A stretch of 64,000 nucleotides of DNA from positions 41,637 through 105,636 of the forward strand of contig JAFEMH010007002.1 of assembly GCA_022495995.1 (NCBI GenBank), written 5' to 3'. The notes under the pieces were generated by a model that saw only the letters and a program-made list of their open reading frames with translations, did no database searches and was not told the origin of the DNA. The stretch comes from Adenophora triphylla var. japonica (lineage: Eukaryota; Streptophyta; Magnoliopsida; Asterales; Campanulaceae). Each line of letters opens with the position of its first letter. Position 1 is the stretch's first letter. Positions 32,279 to 45,599 of the stretch are shown one piece after another. Made by a program: the position numbers and the translations under genes.

Positions 32279-32500
32279 TAGACACTGGAGGTGGTCTTCG
32301 TATGCTCGTGGATGTTGGGGGTTGTCTTCATTCATTTGTGGATATTGGAGGTCGTCTTTAGCAAGTTGCAGACGCCGGAGCTTGTCTTTAGGGACTATCC
32401 TTGCCAAACTGTAGATGCTGGAGGCTGTCTTCATCCATTTGTGGACATTGGAGGTCGCCTTTGCCCAACTGGAGATGTCGGAAGATGTCTTCACGGACTT
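32279..32500. repeat. Second 30-bp array (GATGTTGGAGGTTGTCTTCA type), about 7 copies
   Basis: Seven degenerate 30-bp units directly follow the previous array. One unit carries an extra 13 bases. Confidence 0.85.
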
Positions 32501-33483
32501 GATGCACTATAGACCTGGAGCCAATGTGGTGTTGTCCTAATGTGCAGGATTGAGGTGTCTGAATCAGGCTGATGTCGACTTGAGGTATCAGTCATTTGGG
32601 TAGTTCCGTTGAAGTCATTGGAATTACGCTTCGGTGGAGACCATCCTTGCTGCGGAGAGGCTTTCGGGTAGTGAAGGAAAATTGGTCTTTCGTGTTTGAA
32701 TTGCTACATTTGTTAGCAGAGGGATAAATGCACATATGACATTCATGATGATGGATGCATGCATGGATTTAAAAATGATTCGCAATAGCTTAGGTTTTTT
32801 TTTTTATTGATTCATGTTTTGCATACTATATGAGCCCTGGGAAGATTTTTGTGGGGATGCATGTGGTGAGAGGGTTTGTGTGTGTTGTTGACTGTTTGGG
32901 ACAAGTTTTGAGCTGGTGGGGTGATATCCTTTGGTCGCGGACTGAATTGGATGTCATTGATGAGGTCAATTTTGATCTTGGGATGAAGTTGGATTTGAAC
33001 CCCGGGTCTCGATTGAAATTTCTTTTCAGTCTCGGACATTTGAAGCTGACGCTGACAAGCTCTAGAATCAAAGCATGTTGACATGAATGAACCCTCTCTT
33101 GCTTGGGTTAGTTGTGATTTGACATAAATTTGGAGAATGATTTGGCGAAATGCTGATATGAGGAGATTCCCAATTCTCAACTTTTGATGATGCAGGGAGT
33201 TGCCATATACCAAGTTCTAAAGCTGAAACTCCAAGATAGTTGTTGTTGGGGTGACTTAGCCTTTCTTCTGAAGATAGGTGTGACTTGATAAAGCCCCATT
33301 CCGTGGAAGAGACATGGCGAAAGCCATGAAATCTTTCTCTGAATGATTAGATGAAGCCCCAGGTTCGACAAAGCGTCACTACAGAGGTCCAGTTAAAGGT
33401 TTGACTGTAAAACTGACATACTGATGAAGTACCGAGCCAATCGATCAACGTGAGAGTCCTCAAGGTGAAGTCGCAGCATTACG
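32501..33483. other. Non-coding interior of gag-only element A
   Basis: No pol domain is found between the end of gag and the 3' arrays. Minus-strand short ORFs here have no recognised motifs. Confidence 0.6.
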
Positions 33484-35650
33484 TCATGAAGTGAGAAACC
33501 CATCCTTGATAACAATTATGCAACTAGAATCCTCCCTTCGAAGGGTGTCTTCCATATGGGAACTGTTAGCCATACTTGGCTGGTTCATGGCTTCAATCAT
33601 ATTCACCCTACGGTTTTTTCCTAGGGAATGGATTGTTGACTGTATTGGGCCCTTGGGGTACCCTTTTCGATCAGTTCTCACACCGCCCTTTTTCAGGGGC
33701 ATACATCGGGATCCATGGACTGATGGTTGTCTGGTCAAACCTTCCTTCACAAATTCCTGAAAGACGTCGCTCAGAGGCATTCCGAAATCTTCAAGCTTGA
33801 GGCTTCGCGACTTGGGCACATCACCTTTCCTTGGCACGAAAGGAGTGGCATTGTTGTAATCCTGTCCCGAAGAAACCCGGTATCCGTAAGCAGGTGCGAC
33901 AACTTGCTGCTGATTGTAAGCCCTCTCAAATTTAGCCCCGGAATTGATCATTGCCCGTAGATCCGGATAGGGGAAATTGCTAAGTGAGGCCCTCAGATGT
34001 GGTTTCAGGCATGACTGAAAGATGTCTAGTTGTTCCTCTTCAGAAGGAGGAGTTGCCATCTTGCTTGTAAAAGTCCCTGATGTTCTCGTCGGGGCCATTT
34101 GCATTGTTGTCTGCAGTCAACTCTATTTGCTTCCTACTCCAAGTTAGCTAGTAATCTAGTCCCATGTAGCCACCGGCCTCGGGTTTTAAGCGGAAGAACC
34201 ATTTTAGAGCACCGGACTTCAAAGAGAGATCGAAATAGTCGGCCAACCGCCGATTGGTGCCCCTTTGACCTTCATTGCCAAGGTATACGTGTCCGTATGG
34301 GTTTTCGGGCATGTAGTGCCATCAAAGAGATCACAATTAGGCATCACGAATTTGTGGGGAACAAAGGAGTCCGGGTTCGTTGGCCGGAAAGCGACTTCTT
34401 AGCGGTCTAATTCAAAGAATCGTGCTTTCATTTCCTTGTGTCGTTCCATGAACCAAGCCAAATGAGGGTCTTGTGGTGGAACCATGGCATTCAAACCAGC
34501 GGCCCGAGCTAGAGAGAGGAGCTACTGCGGCGGCGAGACGAGGTGGAGGGAACGACCGATTTGGGGACGTAGGTGAAATCCTGTCCTTGGCCCGAATCAC
34601 CCGGGAGCTCGAGTAGGACCACAGGCAAGGGATAGAACCTTGCGGCGTCTGTTGATTTTCAAGCGGCAAAGAGGGCGAAGGCGATCTTGATGTAGGCTGG
34701 GTAACTCGGATTTCCGGAGTGAGGCCCATAAGTAGGCTTAAGTGCGAGGCTCTTGTCCACGATTGTTGAATTGCATAGGCGAAGGTGCATAACCGGGAGT
34801 GCTGCGGTCTGGTGATTGATGGCGGGATGGAGGCTTGGTAACCCATCGAAGCTTGAGTGAGGAATGGATTTGTGAAAGCTGTGTGAGGAGCGGGCGAGCT
34901 AGCATTATTCCCGAGGAGGGGCTCGATCGTTGCCACTGGACCCGGCTGGAAGCATTCCAAGCTGTTCTTTGCGAAGGCCACGATAGATTGGTTCCAAACC
35001 GAGGTGGGATTCCAATTTCTTTGTGGCATTAGAGGTAACCCCAACCATGAGAAGACATTAAAATGCGATTTTGCCCCCGCCGAGGAGCCGTGGAACCGAT
35101 CGGTCACGTCGATTGCATGGGTCCAAGAGTACGTATTTGGGGTTTCTTTGTCCCGTTGAGACGGTCATAAAGGGATCTTGTGAGGTTTGTGCGGTGCTTA
35201 GGGGATTGGATATCTTTGAACTAGGTTGCCGTCAAGGCATTTCAAACCGATGTAACCGAGAAGCTCCCGACTCGATGCATGACCGAACCGCCGAGGCGTA
35301 CCAAGCTGTGACATACCGAGCCGACCCGACCGCCGAGGCATACCATACCGGCCCAAATCGGATCGAAGTCAACTTGTTTCCCAAACGACCGTCCTGCATC
35401 GAATCGTGAATGTATACTGCACCGAGGCCGAAAGGATGGGTGATTCGCAAGTTGAGAAGAGTGTGAGGAAGGTGGTGGTAGTCTGTCTGCCAAGATAGGG
35501 ATGGGGACTCTTCCTCTTCTACCGTGAAAGTCCCATCGGGGTTGCGGGCAATCGTCCAACCAAAATTTCTGACATCTTCTAAGGATGAACATCGAACCCT
35601 CATTCTGATTGGCACAAGGAGTTTTTATGGACTCGGAATCCAATATTAGC
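33484..35650 (-). pseudogene. Ogre/Tat-like gag, element A
   Basis: Read on the minus strand with several frame changes, the region gives an N-terminal segment (TIARNPDGTFTVEEEES, near 35510), a proline/serine-rich stretch (34412-35107), the gag core FVPHKFVMPNCDLFDGTTCPK near 34340, PPSEEEQLDIFQSCLKPHLR and GAKFERAYN (34104-33900), and the C-terminal PKGP...RVNMIE motif near 33570. These follow the order of Ogre/Tat gag proteins. The longest uninterrupted piece is 206 codons (33484-34104). No protease or RT follows. Nonsense and frame changes make it non-functional as assembled, though some may be consensus errors. Confidence 0.8.
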
Positions 35651-36461
35651 CATGGAAATATGATGAACCTCTGGTCCTGGTTAAAATTCCGTCCTCATCT
35701 TTGGACATCAAAGAACTGCACTTGACAAACCCGTGACCAACATGGCGATCAAATCTCACTTTGCTTGGCGGAGCCTTGGTCTGAAGAGATGTATTTGCGA
35801 AGTCTTGATTTTGAAGAAGTGACTTGGCAAAGCCTCAGTCTCATGACTGTGAATCTGACACAATTAGAGAGGCTTCAACCTGGTAGGCATTGCGGGCCGA
35901 TGCGAACAGAGACCCAACCCATCTTGTAGCAAAGTGAAGAACCAACGTGGACCCGGCGTGACCAGAGAAGCCCCACTCTAAAGAAATGGCTTGACGAAAG
36001 TCCTCCCTTAAAGAGTATAGTGCAGCTCTAATGCAAATTGAATTGTCATGTAGCAAAAGAGGCAACCCATCTTTCTATATTTACTTTATTATTTTCTTTA
36101 TTCAATTAGTCAACCGTAAAGGAAAGACAATCTGGAAATGTATACCTGCAGGGGCATATATTTTTTTTGAAAAGTGGGGATGAATCCCCGATTTGTATTA
36201 TTTGATGGCCTCATTTGATGAAGGCACAAAAGAACTCGCTTTGGGTTTGACTCTTTTGAGAGAGTATAAGCACAACAAGGTGTGGAAAAGTGTATGGAAG
36301 CCCCTGCTGACAGAAAATTAGTGTTTAGCTCTATTTTTCCTATAATGTAGAAAAGGAAGACTTGTCGAGACATCTGAAAACATGTTTTATTCAAAATGAT
36401 CACAAGATTGCTTAAAATCCTTTATTAATGTTCGGGTTATTCAACCCCTAATCTCGGTATT
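35651..36461. other. 5' untranslated region of element A
   Basis: This is non-coding sequence between gag and the 5' LTR (block 2). It is collinear with 43620-44385 in element B. On the minus strand the first bases after the LTR end (ATACCGAGATTAGGG) do not match a primer site I recognise. Confidence 0.6.
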
Positions 36462-38001
36462 GTGATGATGCCCGATTTTTGAAATCAAACGGAGTCGCCA
36501 CGCCATTTTTATTTTAAGGGCCAAAACTTTGAAAAAAGCACGAGATCAGAAATTTAGGTTCGGAGGTCACGTTACGTGCCGGGAAGGACGTTAGTGTGCA
36601 CCCGGAACGCCTCGTAAAAACGAGTCTTCCAAACATTCAAAATCCTTTGTTGTGTGTGTGTGTGTGTGTGTGTGTTTTGGCCAAAATAAGTTGAAACTGA
36701 GGTAAGTAAAAATTGGGAACTCTTTTTAAGGCTTTAAACTGATCCCATGATTTTTTGGATGATTTTTGGGTTGAGATTTGGAACTCAAAAGATTTTTGGA
36801 AGTTGAAAACCATTTCTGCCAGAATGAAAAAGGCAGTTGACCCTTGACTTTGAAATGGACTTTAGGGCTTGAAAACTCCAGAATCTGGGAAAAGTCCGGG
36901 AATGAAAAATGTTCAAAACACCTTATAAAAGGTTTCTGTATAAGAACTTTTCATTTTGGAGATGATTTTAGGGGTCAAAACCTTATGGAAATCTCAGATC
37001 TGAAATCTGGATTTCCAGAGACTGATGAACTGACCTTTAAAAGAAAATTTGAAAAATGGAGTTTTACTCACTCAAAAAATAAAGTAAAAATATTTCTGGA
37101 AATACCTGGATGTTGGCTACAAAAAGTATTTTGTAGTCAACACCAAATTCCAAGTTTATATATGTCCAAAAAATTAGACCATGGACTGAGGTCTGAGAAA
37201 ATTGCTACTGGACAGCAACTTCTCAAGAGAGAAAATATGATTTTAAAGGGGGTTTTTGCATCCATGCTTGTCCCCATTTCCCTAGGTTTTGATTAGTGAT
37301 CACTTGACATTTTAGTGGTGAATCAACTATATCAAACCATCCTTGGGGTACATTAGGACTAAGCACTTCATTTGCTTGGGAAGGGGAATTTTATCCTTTG
37401 AAAATGAGATTTGATGTATGAAAATGATTTTTAGGGTTTTGAAAATGTGTTTTCTTTGTAAGAAAGTAAGAACACTTTGAAAATAATGTAGATCCTTGTA
37501 GAAGATCATCCATGGAGATGAACTTCCATGGTGATCTTCTTGGATCTAAAGCAAGAAGATGAATAAACTACATTTTGTAGCTTGAAAATGCATGCATGGA
37601 TGAATTTTAGGGTAAGGAGAGGGAGGTTATACCTATCTTCCTTGTGTTTTGTGTTTGAAGGCTTGAATGTGAGAGTGTTTAAGGCTTGAATATGAGAGTG
37701 TTTGAGGGTGTTTAGGGTTGATGATTTGAGTTGGTTAAAGAGAAAACAAGTAGATAACAATGAAGTCCTCTATGTTTTCTCTCTAATCCTCCTCCTATAG
37801 GATGATTTGAGCTTGGATTGGTGTATGTATGAGAGTATGTATGAGAGTGATTTGAAGTGTTTGTGAGTGAGTGAGATTTGGGAAAGATTGGAGAGAAAAT
37901 GGTGGCAATCTAAGGATTCCCACTGTTTTCTCTCTATATTTCGCCTTGAGTTTCGTTGCTTTGTGATCAAATTGTGTTGTTTTACCGAGAGAGAAGGGTT
38001 C

Positions 38002-38009
38002 AATTTATA
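38002..38009 (-). promoter_or_regulatory. LTR promoter TATA box, block 2
   Basis: TATAAATT on the minus strand lies at the same place as in blocks 1 and 3. Confidence 0.7.
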
Positions 38010-38438
38010 GGCCCCCGAGGGACAAAGATGTCCGCGCGGATCCGACCGTCGCGTGCACTTTGTTCACTTCGCCTGCAGCCTTTTGGACAGAAGGAATAAT
38101 CTTTTGAAAATTCAAACTGGTTGTGTTTTTCAACTTGCCCAATTCGGATTTTTCCAATTTCTTTTGCTTTTTGAGATTCTTTTCCTTGTTTATCTTTAAA
38201 TGGCAATCCCTAATCTACCCTCACTTTGTTAGAAATGTTAGGAATTGTTAGAAATGTTAGAAATGTTAAAACTTTCGTTAACTTTCTAACGAAAAAGCTA
38301 CCAACTCAAATTGGAGCACTTACAGTAGCCCCTCGGCGACGGTACTTTCGAAGGAAGCGGGGTCGTCGATAAGAGTAAGGCTCCATATTTGACAGGACGA
38401 TCAAGTGATCGAGTGGCTGAACCTAATCAATAGGCTAC

Positions 38439-38473
38439 CTACGTATCCCGAATGGGAATCAAGCCGGTCGTAG
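38439..38473 (+). other. Hairpin module, copy 3
   Basis: CTACG/CGTAG outer stem; inner TCCC-GAAT-GGGA. Confidence 0.7.
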
Positions 38474-38692
38474 TTCGGGTCTTTCGACTATCTTTAGTCG
38501 TCGACCCTGGAGTGACTGTTTTAGGATGTCAACCTGGCGAGCGAGTTCTACAGTCGATTGCTTTGAAAGAAACTTCTGCTGGGGATAAGAAATGACCCTC
38601 TTTGGTCCTGATGGCTAGGGTTGTATATCCGCTCTGCTGGGGATAGGAATGACCATTTTGGTCCAGTGGCCGAACCTAATGATAGGCTACCT

Positions 38693-38727
38693 ACGTATCC
38701 TTAAGAGGAATCAAGCCAGTCGTAGTT
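38693..38727 (+). other. Hairpin module, copy 4
   Basis: CTACG/CGTAG outer stem; inner TCCT-TAAG-AGGA. It lies 250 bp from copy 3. Confidence 0.7.
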
Positions 38728-38774
38728 CGGGTCTTTCGACTATCTTTAGTCTTCGACCCTACTGCTTTAGGAAG

Positions 38775-39565
38775 GTCGCCCTAAGATTTGACTATTTTTG
38801 GGAAGTCACCCTATGGTCTGACTGTTTTGGGGAGTCGCCCTATGGTCTGACTATTTTCGGGAAGTCACCCTAAGGTTTTGACTGTTTTCGGGAAGTCGCC
38901 CTAAGGTTTTGGCTTGTTTTCGGAAGTCACCCTATGATCCTATTGTTTTTGGGAAGTCACCCTAAGGTTTTGACTATTTTGGGAAGTCGCCTACATGGTC
39001 CGACTATTTTTGGGAAGTCACCCTATGGTTTATTGTTTTGGGGAAGTCGCCCTAAGGTTTTATCAAGTTTTTCGGGAAGTCACCCTAAGGTTTTTGACTG
39101 TTTTGGGGGAAGTCGCCCTAAGGTTTTGATTTGTTTTCTGAAGTCACCCTATGATCCGACTATTTTTGGGAAGTCACCCTAAGGTTTTGACTATTTTTGG
39201 GAAGTCGCCCATGGTCGACTATTTTGGGAAGTCACCCTATGATCGACTATTTTGGGAAGTCGCCCTATGATCTCGACTGTTTGGGAAGTCACCCTAAGGT
39301 TTTACTGTTTGGGGAAGTCGCCCTAAGGTTTTATTTGTTTTCGGGAAGTCACCCTAAGGTTTTATTGTTTTGGGGAAGTCGCCCTAAGGTTTTACTGTTT
39401 TTGAAGTCACCCTATGATCTGACTGTTTTTGGGAAGTCACCCTAAGGTTTTGACTATTTTTGGGAAGTCGCCCTATGGTCTGACTATTTTTGGGAGGTCA
39501 CCCTAAGGTTTTGACTGTTTTGGGGAAGTCACCCTATGATCTGACTGTTTTGGGGAAGTCGCCCT
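38775..39565. repeat. 30-bp array of LTR block 2, about 25 degenerate copies
   Basis: Homologous to 30409-31190 but with many one- to three-base length changes between units (GACTATTTTTGGGAAGTCAC type). The ORFs through it on the plus strand are artefacts. Confidence 0.95.
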
Positions 39566-39604
39566 AGGGGATGATTGCGATTTATCGCTTTCCTCGTGTT
39601 GTGT

Positions 39605-39692
39605 GTGATAGCGTTTTAGGTGCCTCAAACCTTAATGATGGCGTCTTAGGTGCCTTGAACCTTGATGATGGCGTCTTAGGTGCCTCGAACCT
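39605..39692. repeat. Three 30-bp units (TTAGGTGCCTCGAACCTTGA type)
   Basis: Same short array as 31258-31345. Confidence 0.85.
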
Positions 39693-39831
39693 TGATTTGA
39701 AATGATTTCCTTTGATGGTTTAGGATAGATGGTCCTCTAGTGGACTTCATTTGAAGGGATCGGTTTTACGTCTGCTGCCGAAGGAAAGGATGACCGTGCT
39801 GGTCGAGTGGCTGGACCTAATGATAGGCTAC

Positions 39832-39867
39832 CTACGTATCCTTAAGAGGGAATCAAGCCGGTCGTAG
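39832..39867 (+). other. Hairpin module, copy 5
   Basis: CTACG/CGTAG outer stem; inner TCCT-TAAG-AGGGA. Confidence 0.65.
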
Positions 39868-40204
39868 TTCGAAAATAGCTGGGGATGGTCTTTGATGGTT
39901 TGACAGTATTTGAGGTTTGACTATTTTTTGGGAAGTCGCCCTAAGATTTGATGATAATGTTCTTTTAGAAAAGTAGTTGATTAAGATATGCTTTCATACC
40001 TGTGCTTTGTGCTTACCAGTAGGCGAGGCTACGGGCGATGTTGATGAAGAGTTGTTAGGTTGCCGTTCGTGGGACGGTTTTACGCCGACGATTTCTTTGT
40101 CTTTGGAGGCATTTTGACCTGAAGGAGGAGTTTGGTTGAGTCTGCATCTTGCTGGTGATCGTCAAACTTGTAGAGGTTTTTGAGCTTGTCTTCACATTGG
40201 GACT

Positions 40205-40695
40205 TCTTGCTTTTGAGAACTTGGTGTCTCTAACCGCATTGTATTTGAGAACTTGGCATCCCTGACCGATTTGTATTTGAGAACTTGGCGTCCCTGACCG
40301 ATTTGTATTGGAGAACTTGGCGTCTCTGACCGTACTGTATTTGAGACCTTGGTATCTTTGACCGATTTGCATTTTGAGAACTTGGCGTCTCCGACCGTAC
40401 TGTATTGGAGAGCTTGGCGTCCCTGACCGATTTGTATTGGAGAGCTTGGCGTCCTTGACCGATTTGTATTGGAGGACTTGGCGTCCTTGACCGATTTGCG
40501 TTTTGAGAACTTGGCGTCTCTGACCGATTTGTATTGGAGAACTTGGCGTCCTTGACCTGATTGTATTGGAGAGCTTGGCGTCTCTGACCGGATTGTATTG
40601 GAGAACTTGGCGTCCTTGACCTGATTGTATTGGAGAGCTTGGCGTCTCTGACCGGATTGTATTGGAGAACTTGGCGTCCCTGACCGATTTGTAGA
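40205..40695. repeat. 32-34-bp array, about 15 copies, element B
   Basis: Units of CTGACCGATTTGTATTGGAG followed by AACTTGGCGTCC type. This is an expanded counterpart of 32071-32278. Long minus-strand frames here (up to 244 codons) encode only repeat peptides. Confidence 0.95.
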
Positions 40696-41553
40696 CACTG
40701 GAGGCGGTCTTCATATGTTTGTGGATGTTGGGGGATGTTTTCATCCATTTGAGGTCGTCTTTGGTGAAGATCATCCTTGCCGAAAAGGGGGATTACGTTT
40801 GAATTCCTGCATTTGTTAGTGAAGAGGAAGATGCATATATGGCATTCATGATGGCGGATGCATGCATAGAACCAAAAATGATTATGAGATGATGCGTTTA
40901 TTTGCTTTCGAAGATGCACTTGGCCTAAGCTTTTTGGCAGGAAATTACGATTTATGATTTTCAATCACTTAGGATTTTTCCTATTGATTCAAGTTTTGTG
41001 CATGCTACATGAGCCACCTGGGAGATTTTTGTGGGGATGCATGGTGATGAGAGGGGATGTATGTGTTGTTGATCGTTTGGGACAAGCTTTGAGCTGGTGG
41101 GGTGATATCCTTTAGTCGCGGACCGAATTGCATGTTATTGATGTGGTCAATTTTGATCTTGGGATGAAGTTGGATTTGAACCCCGGTCTCGATTGAAATT
41201 TCTTTTCGAGTCTCGGACATTTGAAGTTGACGCCAGTGACGGGGCTCTAGAATCAAAGCATGTTGACATGAATGAACCCTCTTTTGCTTGGGTTAGTTGT
41301 GATTTGACGAAATGCCGATATGAGGAGATTCCCAATTCTCAACTTTTGATGATGCGGTGAGTTGCCATATGCCAAGTTCTAAAGTGAAACTCCAAGACAG
41401 GTTGTTGAGGTGACCGGACCTTTCTTCCGAAGATAGGTGTGACTTGATAAAGCCCCATTCCATGGAAAAGACATGGCAAAAACCACGGAATCTTTCTCTC
41501 GAATGATTTGATGAAGCCCCAAGTTTGACAAAGCGTCACTACAGAGGTCCAGC
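40696..41553. other. Non-coding interior of element B
   Basis: Collinear with 32501-33483; no pol domain is seen. Confidence 0.6.
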
Positions 41554-43620
41554 TTAAAGGTTTGACCGACATACCGATGAAATACAGAGCCAATCGACCA
41601 ACGTGAGAGCCTTCAAGGTGAAGTTGTCATGAAGGAGAAACCCATCTTTGATACCGACTATGAAACTAGAATCCTCTCTTCGAAGAGTGTCTTCCATATG
41701 GGAACCGTTAGCCATAGTGGCACTTGGCTTGTTCGTGGCTTCAATCATATTCACCCTACTTTTTTAGGGAATGGATTGTTGATCGTATTGGGTCCTTAGG
41801 GTCCCCTTTCGATCGGTTCTCCACCTTTGCCCTTTTTCGGGAGTCGTGTTGGAGGTGGAAGAAACCCGGTATCCACGTGGCAGGTGCGGCAAACTCGGCT
41901 AGCGATTGTAAGCCCTCTCAAATTTAGCCCCGAAATTGATCATTGCCGTAGATTCGGATAGGGAAATTGCTAAGTGAGGCCCTCGAGATGTGGTTTCGGG
42001 CGTGAGGCGAAAGATGTCTAGTTGTTCCTCTTCGGAAGGAGGAGTTGCCATCTTGTTTGTAAAAGTCCCCGATGTTCTCGTCGGGACGGTGCATTGTTGT
42101 CTGCAGTGTCAAATCTATTTGCTTCCCACTCCAAGTTAGCTAGTAATCTGGTCCCATGTAGCCCTGGCCTCGGATTTTAAGCGGAAGAACCATTTTAGAG
42201 CACTAGACTTCAAAGAGAGACTGAAATAGTCCGCCAACTGCTGATTGGCACCCCTTTTGACCTTCATTGCCAAGGTATACGTTTCCGAGATGGGTTTTCG
42301 GGCATGCGGTGCCATCAAAGAGATCCAAATTAGGCATCACGAATTTGTGGGGAACAAAGGAGTCCGGGTTCGTTGGTCGGAAAGCGGACTTCTTAGCGGT
42401 CAATTCAGCAATCGTGCTTTCATTTCCTTGTGTCGTTCCACGAACCAAGCCAAATGAGGGTCTTGTGGTGGAACCATGGCATTCAAACCGGCGGCGAGCT
42501 AGAGAGAGGAGCTACCACTAGCGGCATGCGAGGTGGAGGGAACGACCGATCTGGGGACATAGGTGAAATCCTGTCCTTGGCCCGAATCACCCGGGAGCTT
42601 GAGTAGGACCACAGGCGAAAGGGATAGAATCTCGCGGCTTGTTGTTGATTTTCAACCGGCAAAGAGGGCGAAGCTGATCTTGATGTAGGCTGGGTAACTC
42701 GGATTTCCGGAGTAGAGGCCCATAAGTAGGCTTAAGTGCGAGGGCCTTTGTCCCACGATTGTTGAATTGCATAGGCGAAGGTGCATGACCGGGGAGAATG
42801 CTTTGCGGTCCTGGTGATTACGATGGCCGGGATGGAGGCTTGGCAACCCATCGAAGCTTTGAGTGAGGAATGGATTTGTGAAAATTTGTGTGAGGAGCGG
42901 GCGAGCTAGCATCATCTGAGGAAGGGCTTATTGTTGCCCTGGACCGGCGTGGAAGCATTCCAAGCTGTGCTTACGAAGGCCACTGATAGATTGGTTCCTA
43001 GGCGAGGTGGGATTCCAATTTCTTTGTGGTATTAGAGTAACCCCAAAGACATTCCGTGCGATTTTGCCCCGTGAGGCTGTGAGCCCGATCGGTCACGTTA
43101 GGCTGCATGGGTCCAGTGATACGCTATTTGGGGTTTCTTTGTCCGTTGAGACGGTCATGAAGGGATCTTATGAGGCTTGTGCGGTGCGGGGATTGGATAT
43201 CTTGAAGCTGGGTTCTTTGTCGAGGCATTTCAAGCGATGTAAGCGAGAAGCTCTGGCGATGCATGCCGAAATCTTTGAGGCATACCAAAGCTCTTTGTGA
43301 CATACCGAGCGACCCCAGCGCTTTGAGGCATACCATCTTGGCCCAAATCGGGTGAAGTCAATTTGTTTCTCCAAACGATGTCCCCATCGGAAGAGCTGTG
43401 AATGTATATCAAAGCCAGAAATTTGAAAGGATGGGTGATTCGCGAGTTGAGAAGAGTGTGAGGAAGGTGGTGGTAGTACAATCTGGCCAAGATAGGGATG
43501 GGGATCCTTTTCCTCTTCTACCGTGAAAGTTCCATCGGGGTTGAGGGCAATCGTCAAACCAAAATTCTGACATCTTCCAAGGACGAACATCGAAACCTCA
43601 TTCGATTGGCACAAGGAGTT
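41554..43620 (-). pseudogene. Ogre/Tat-like gag, element B
   Basis: Collinear with the element A gag. The N-terminal NPDGTFTVEEEKDP motif is near 43530, the gag core KFVMPNLDLFDGTACPKTH near 42340, SSALKWFFRLKSEARATWDQ near 42170, and NMIEAT near 41750. Frames are more broken than in A, the longest useful pieces being 60-90 codons. No pol follows. Confidence 0.78.
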
Positions 43621-44539
43621 TTATGGATTCGGGTTCCAATATTAGTCATAGGAATATGATGAATTTCTGGTCTTGGTTAAAATTCCGTCCTCGTCCTTGG
43701 ACATCAAAGAAGCGCACTTGACTAGCCCGCTGACCCAACATGGCGATCAAATCTCATCTTGCTTGGTGGAGCCTTGGTACAGAAGAGATGTATTTGCGAA
43801 GTCTTGATTTGGAATAAGTAACTTGGCGAAGCCTCGGTCTCATGTTGTGAATCGACACAATTAGAGAGGCTTCAACTTTGGTAGGCCTTGTAGGCGATGC
43901 GAACAAAGACCTAACCCATCTTGTAGCGAGTGAAGAACCAACGTTCTTGAATTATCATGTAGCAAAAGAGGCAACCCATCCTTCCATATTTACTTTATTA
44001 TTTTCTTTATTCAATTAGTCAACCTAGGAAGAAAATGTAAAAGCAAGACAATTTTAGGAATGTATACTGCGGGGGCATATTTTTTTTTTTTCGAAAAGTG
44101 GGGATGAATCCCGATTTGTATTATTTGATGGCCTCATTTGTGAAGGCACAAAAGAACTCGCTTTGGGTTTGACTCTTTTGAGAGAGCATAAGTTTAGAAA
44201 GGTTTGTAAAAGTGTATGGAAGCCCCTGGCGACGAGAAAATTAGTGTTTAGCTCTATTTTTCCTATAATGTAGAAAAAGAAGACTTGTCGAGACATACGA
44301 AAATATGTTTTATTCAAAATGATCACAAGATTGCTTAAAACCCTTTATTAATGTTCGGGTTATTCAACCCCTAATCTCGATATGAACAAACATTTTGATT
44401 AATCATGAGGAGAAAGTCAGCGATACCAAGAGTCGAAGTTGGCGAATGGTGAAGAGGGATCGTGTATAGGAGAGGCTATTGGTGAGGCCGGATTTTACGG
44501 GATTTGAATGTGTTTATGGCCAGGACCATTTACGGTTGC

Positions 44540-44579
44540 CTACGTTCCCCTCATTGTGAAGAGCTCGGAGTCGCCGTAG
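44540..44579 (+). other. Hairpin module, copy 8 (UTR variant)
   Basis: CTACG/CGTAG outer stem is retained; the inner part is CCCCTCATTGTGAAGAGC with a weak CTC/GAG pairing. Confidence 0.55.
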
Positions 44580-44904
44580 TTCGGGTACGAGCTGTGTTTG
44601 GCTTTAGAAAAGGGGTATGAACATTTGTGGTACTTTTGGTGAAAAGGCTCGGATAGGAAGTTTGGATGATAAGGTGCGGGCCTTGAGGTGATTCCTTGAC
44701 AAGTCATTTTGAGCGATTCCATTGCTTCTTGATCGTCGTCCTTCATCGGGGGAGAAAGATTTTGGATGTAGCTTAAGGGCTTATGATATGTTTTTGCCGT
44801 TGCTTTAAGCTTGCTCCCTTGTTGTCGACAACTTCCGTTCTTCGGGCTTTAATTTTGCCCATATGTCAAACCTTCGATCGGCGGTGCTAGGTCCTTTGCC
44901 TCAT

Positions 44905-45032
44905 TTTTTTGAAGCTTTTGTTTTTTTTTTGAAGCTTTTTTTTTTTTTGAAGCTTTTGTTTTTTTTTTTGAAGCTTTTGTTTTTTTTTGAAGCTTTTGTT
45001 TGTTTTTTTTTTAAGCTTTTGTTTTTTTTTGA
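44905..45032. repeat. Poly-T array with GAAGCTTTTG spacers
   Basis: About seven units of GAAGCTTTTG separated by T runs of 8-13. On the element's own strand this is an A-rich tract in the 3' UTR. Confidence 0.9.
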
Positions 45033-45599
45033 GCACCTGAGGACGAAGGCAAGCTTCTACTTGAACTTTCTTGATGCATGGGGGGCGGAGGCAAGCCCCT
45101 GTTTTTTTTCAATATGGGGTCGATCTCCCGATGCTAAGTGACCTTTTGTTGTCCCTTGATGTTGCCGCCTTCGTTGACTTGATCAAGGTGATGATGGGGA
45201 TATGTTTTGGAAAGTGTATGGCTTGATGGAGGCCTTTGTGAGGTGAGGAAAGTGTATAGGGAGGGCATTAGTTGACTTTCTCGCACCAATTTATTAAAAT
45301 CTTAATCATTTCCAGAGATTATTTGTTGAGCGATGCGAGTGATCATTTAAAATAAAACCATTTCATTAAATGTAATGTAGGTGTGCAAATAATGTCTCAA
45401 GTCTAGCGAGAAAAGAAAAAGACTCTTTTATAAAAAACTTAAGATTAACTACAATGTCCAAGGAGGACTTGATTGAACGAAGAAAGTACTAGAACCTACG
45501 AAGGTTGACTAAAAAGCTGTTTTTAAAATTAAAGGATGGGTAGCCCCTAGTCTAGCTACTCTTTGTTGTTGGGACCTGCCAAGACGCTTGAGCTTTCCA

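Larger units (their letters stand above)
36462..39872 (-). mobile_element. Ogre/Tat-like LTR block 2
   Basis: The block starts TGTGATGATGCCCG and is homologous throughout to block 1. It includes (TG)n at 36651-36674, the TATA box at 38002-38009, a 30-bp array and three hairpin modules. It serves as the 5' LTR for element A on its lower side and as the 3' LTR for element B on its upper side, the shared-LTR structure produced by unequal recombination. Confidence 0.75.
43621..45599. other. 5' UTR of element B gag and a joint to a second Ogre-like segment
   Basis: 43621-44385 matches the 5' UTR of element A. At 44386 homology to A ends and the sequence continues into 3'-UTR-like DNA resembling 58500-58900 (hairpin module, poly-T tracts). 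No gene is seen. Confidence 0.55.

Noticed and set aside
31917..32331. Minus-strand frames of 92-122 codons
   Set aside because: Artefacts of the 31-33-bp array.
40055..40964. Long minus-strand frames of up to 244 codons
   Set aside because: They encode only repeat peptides such as SVRDAKFS from the 32-34-bp array, open in more than one frame.
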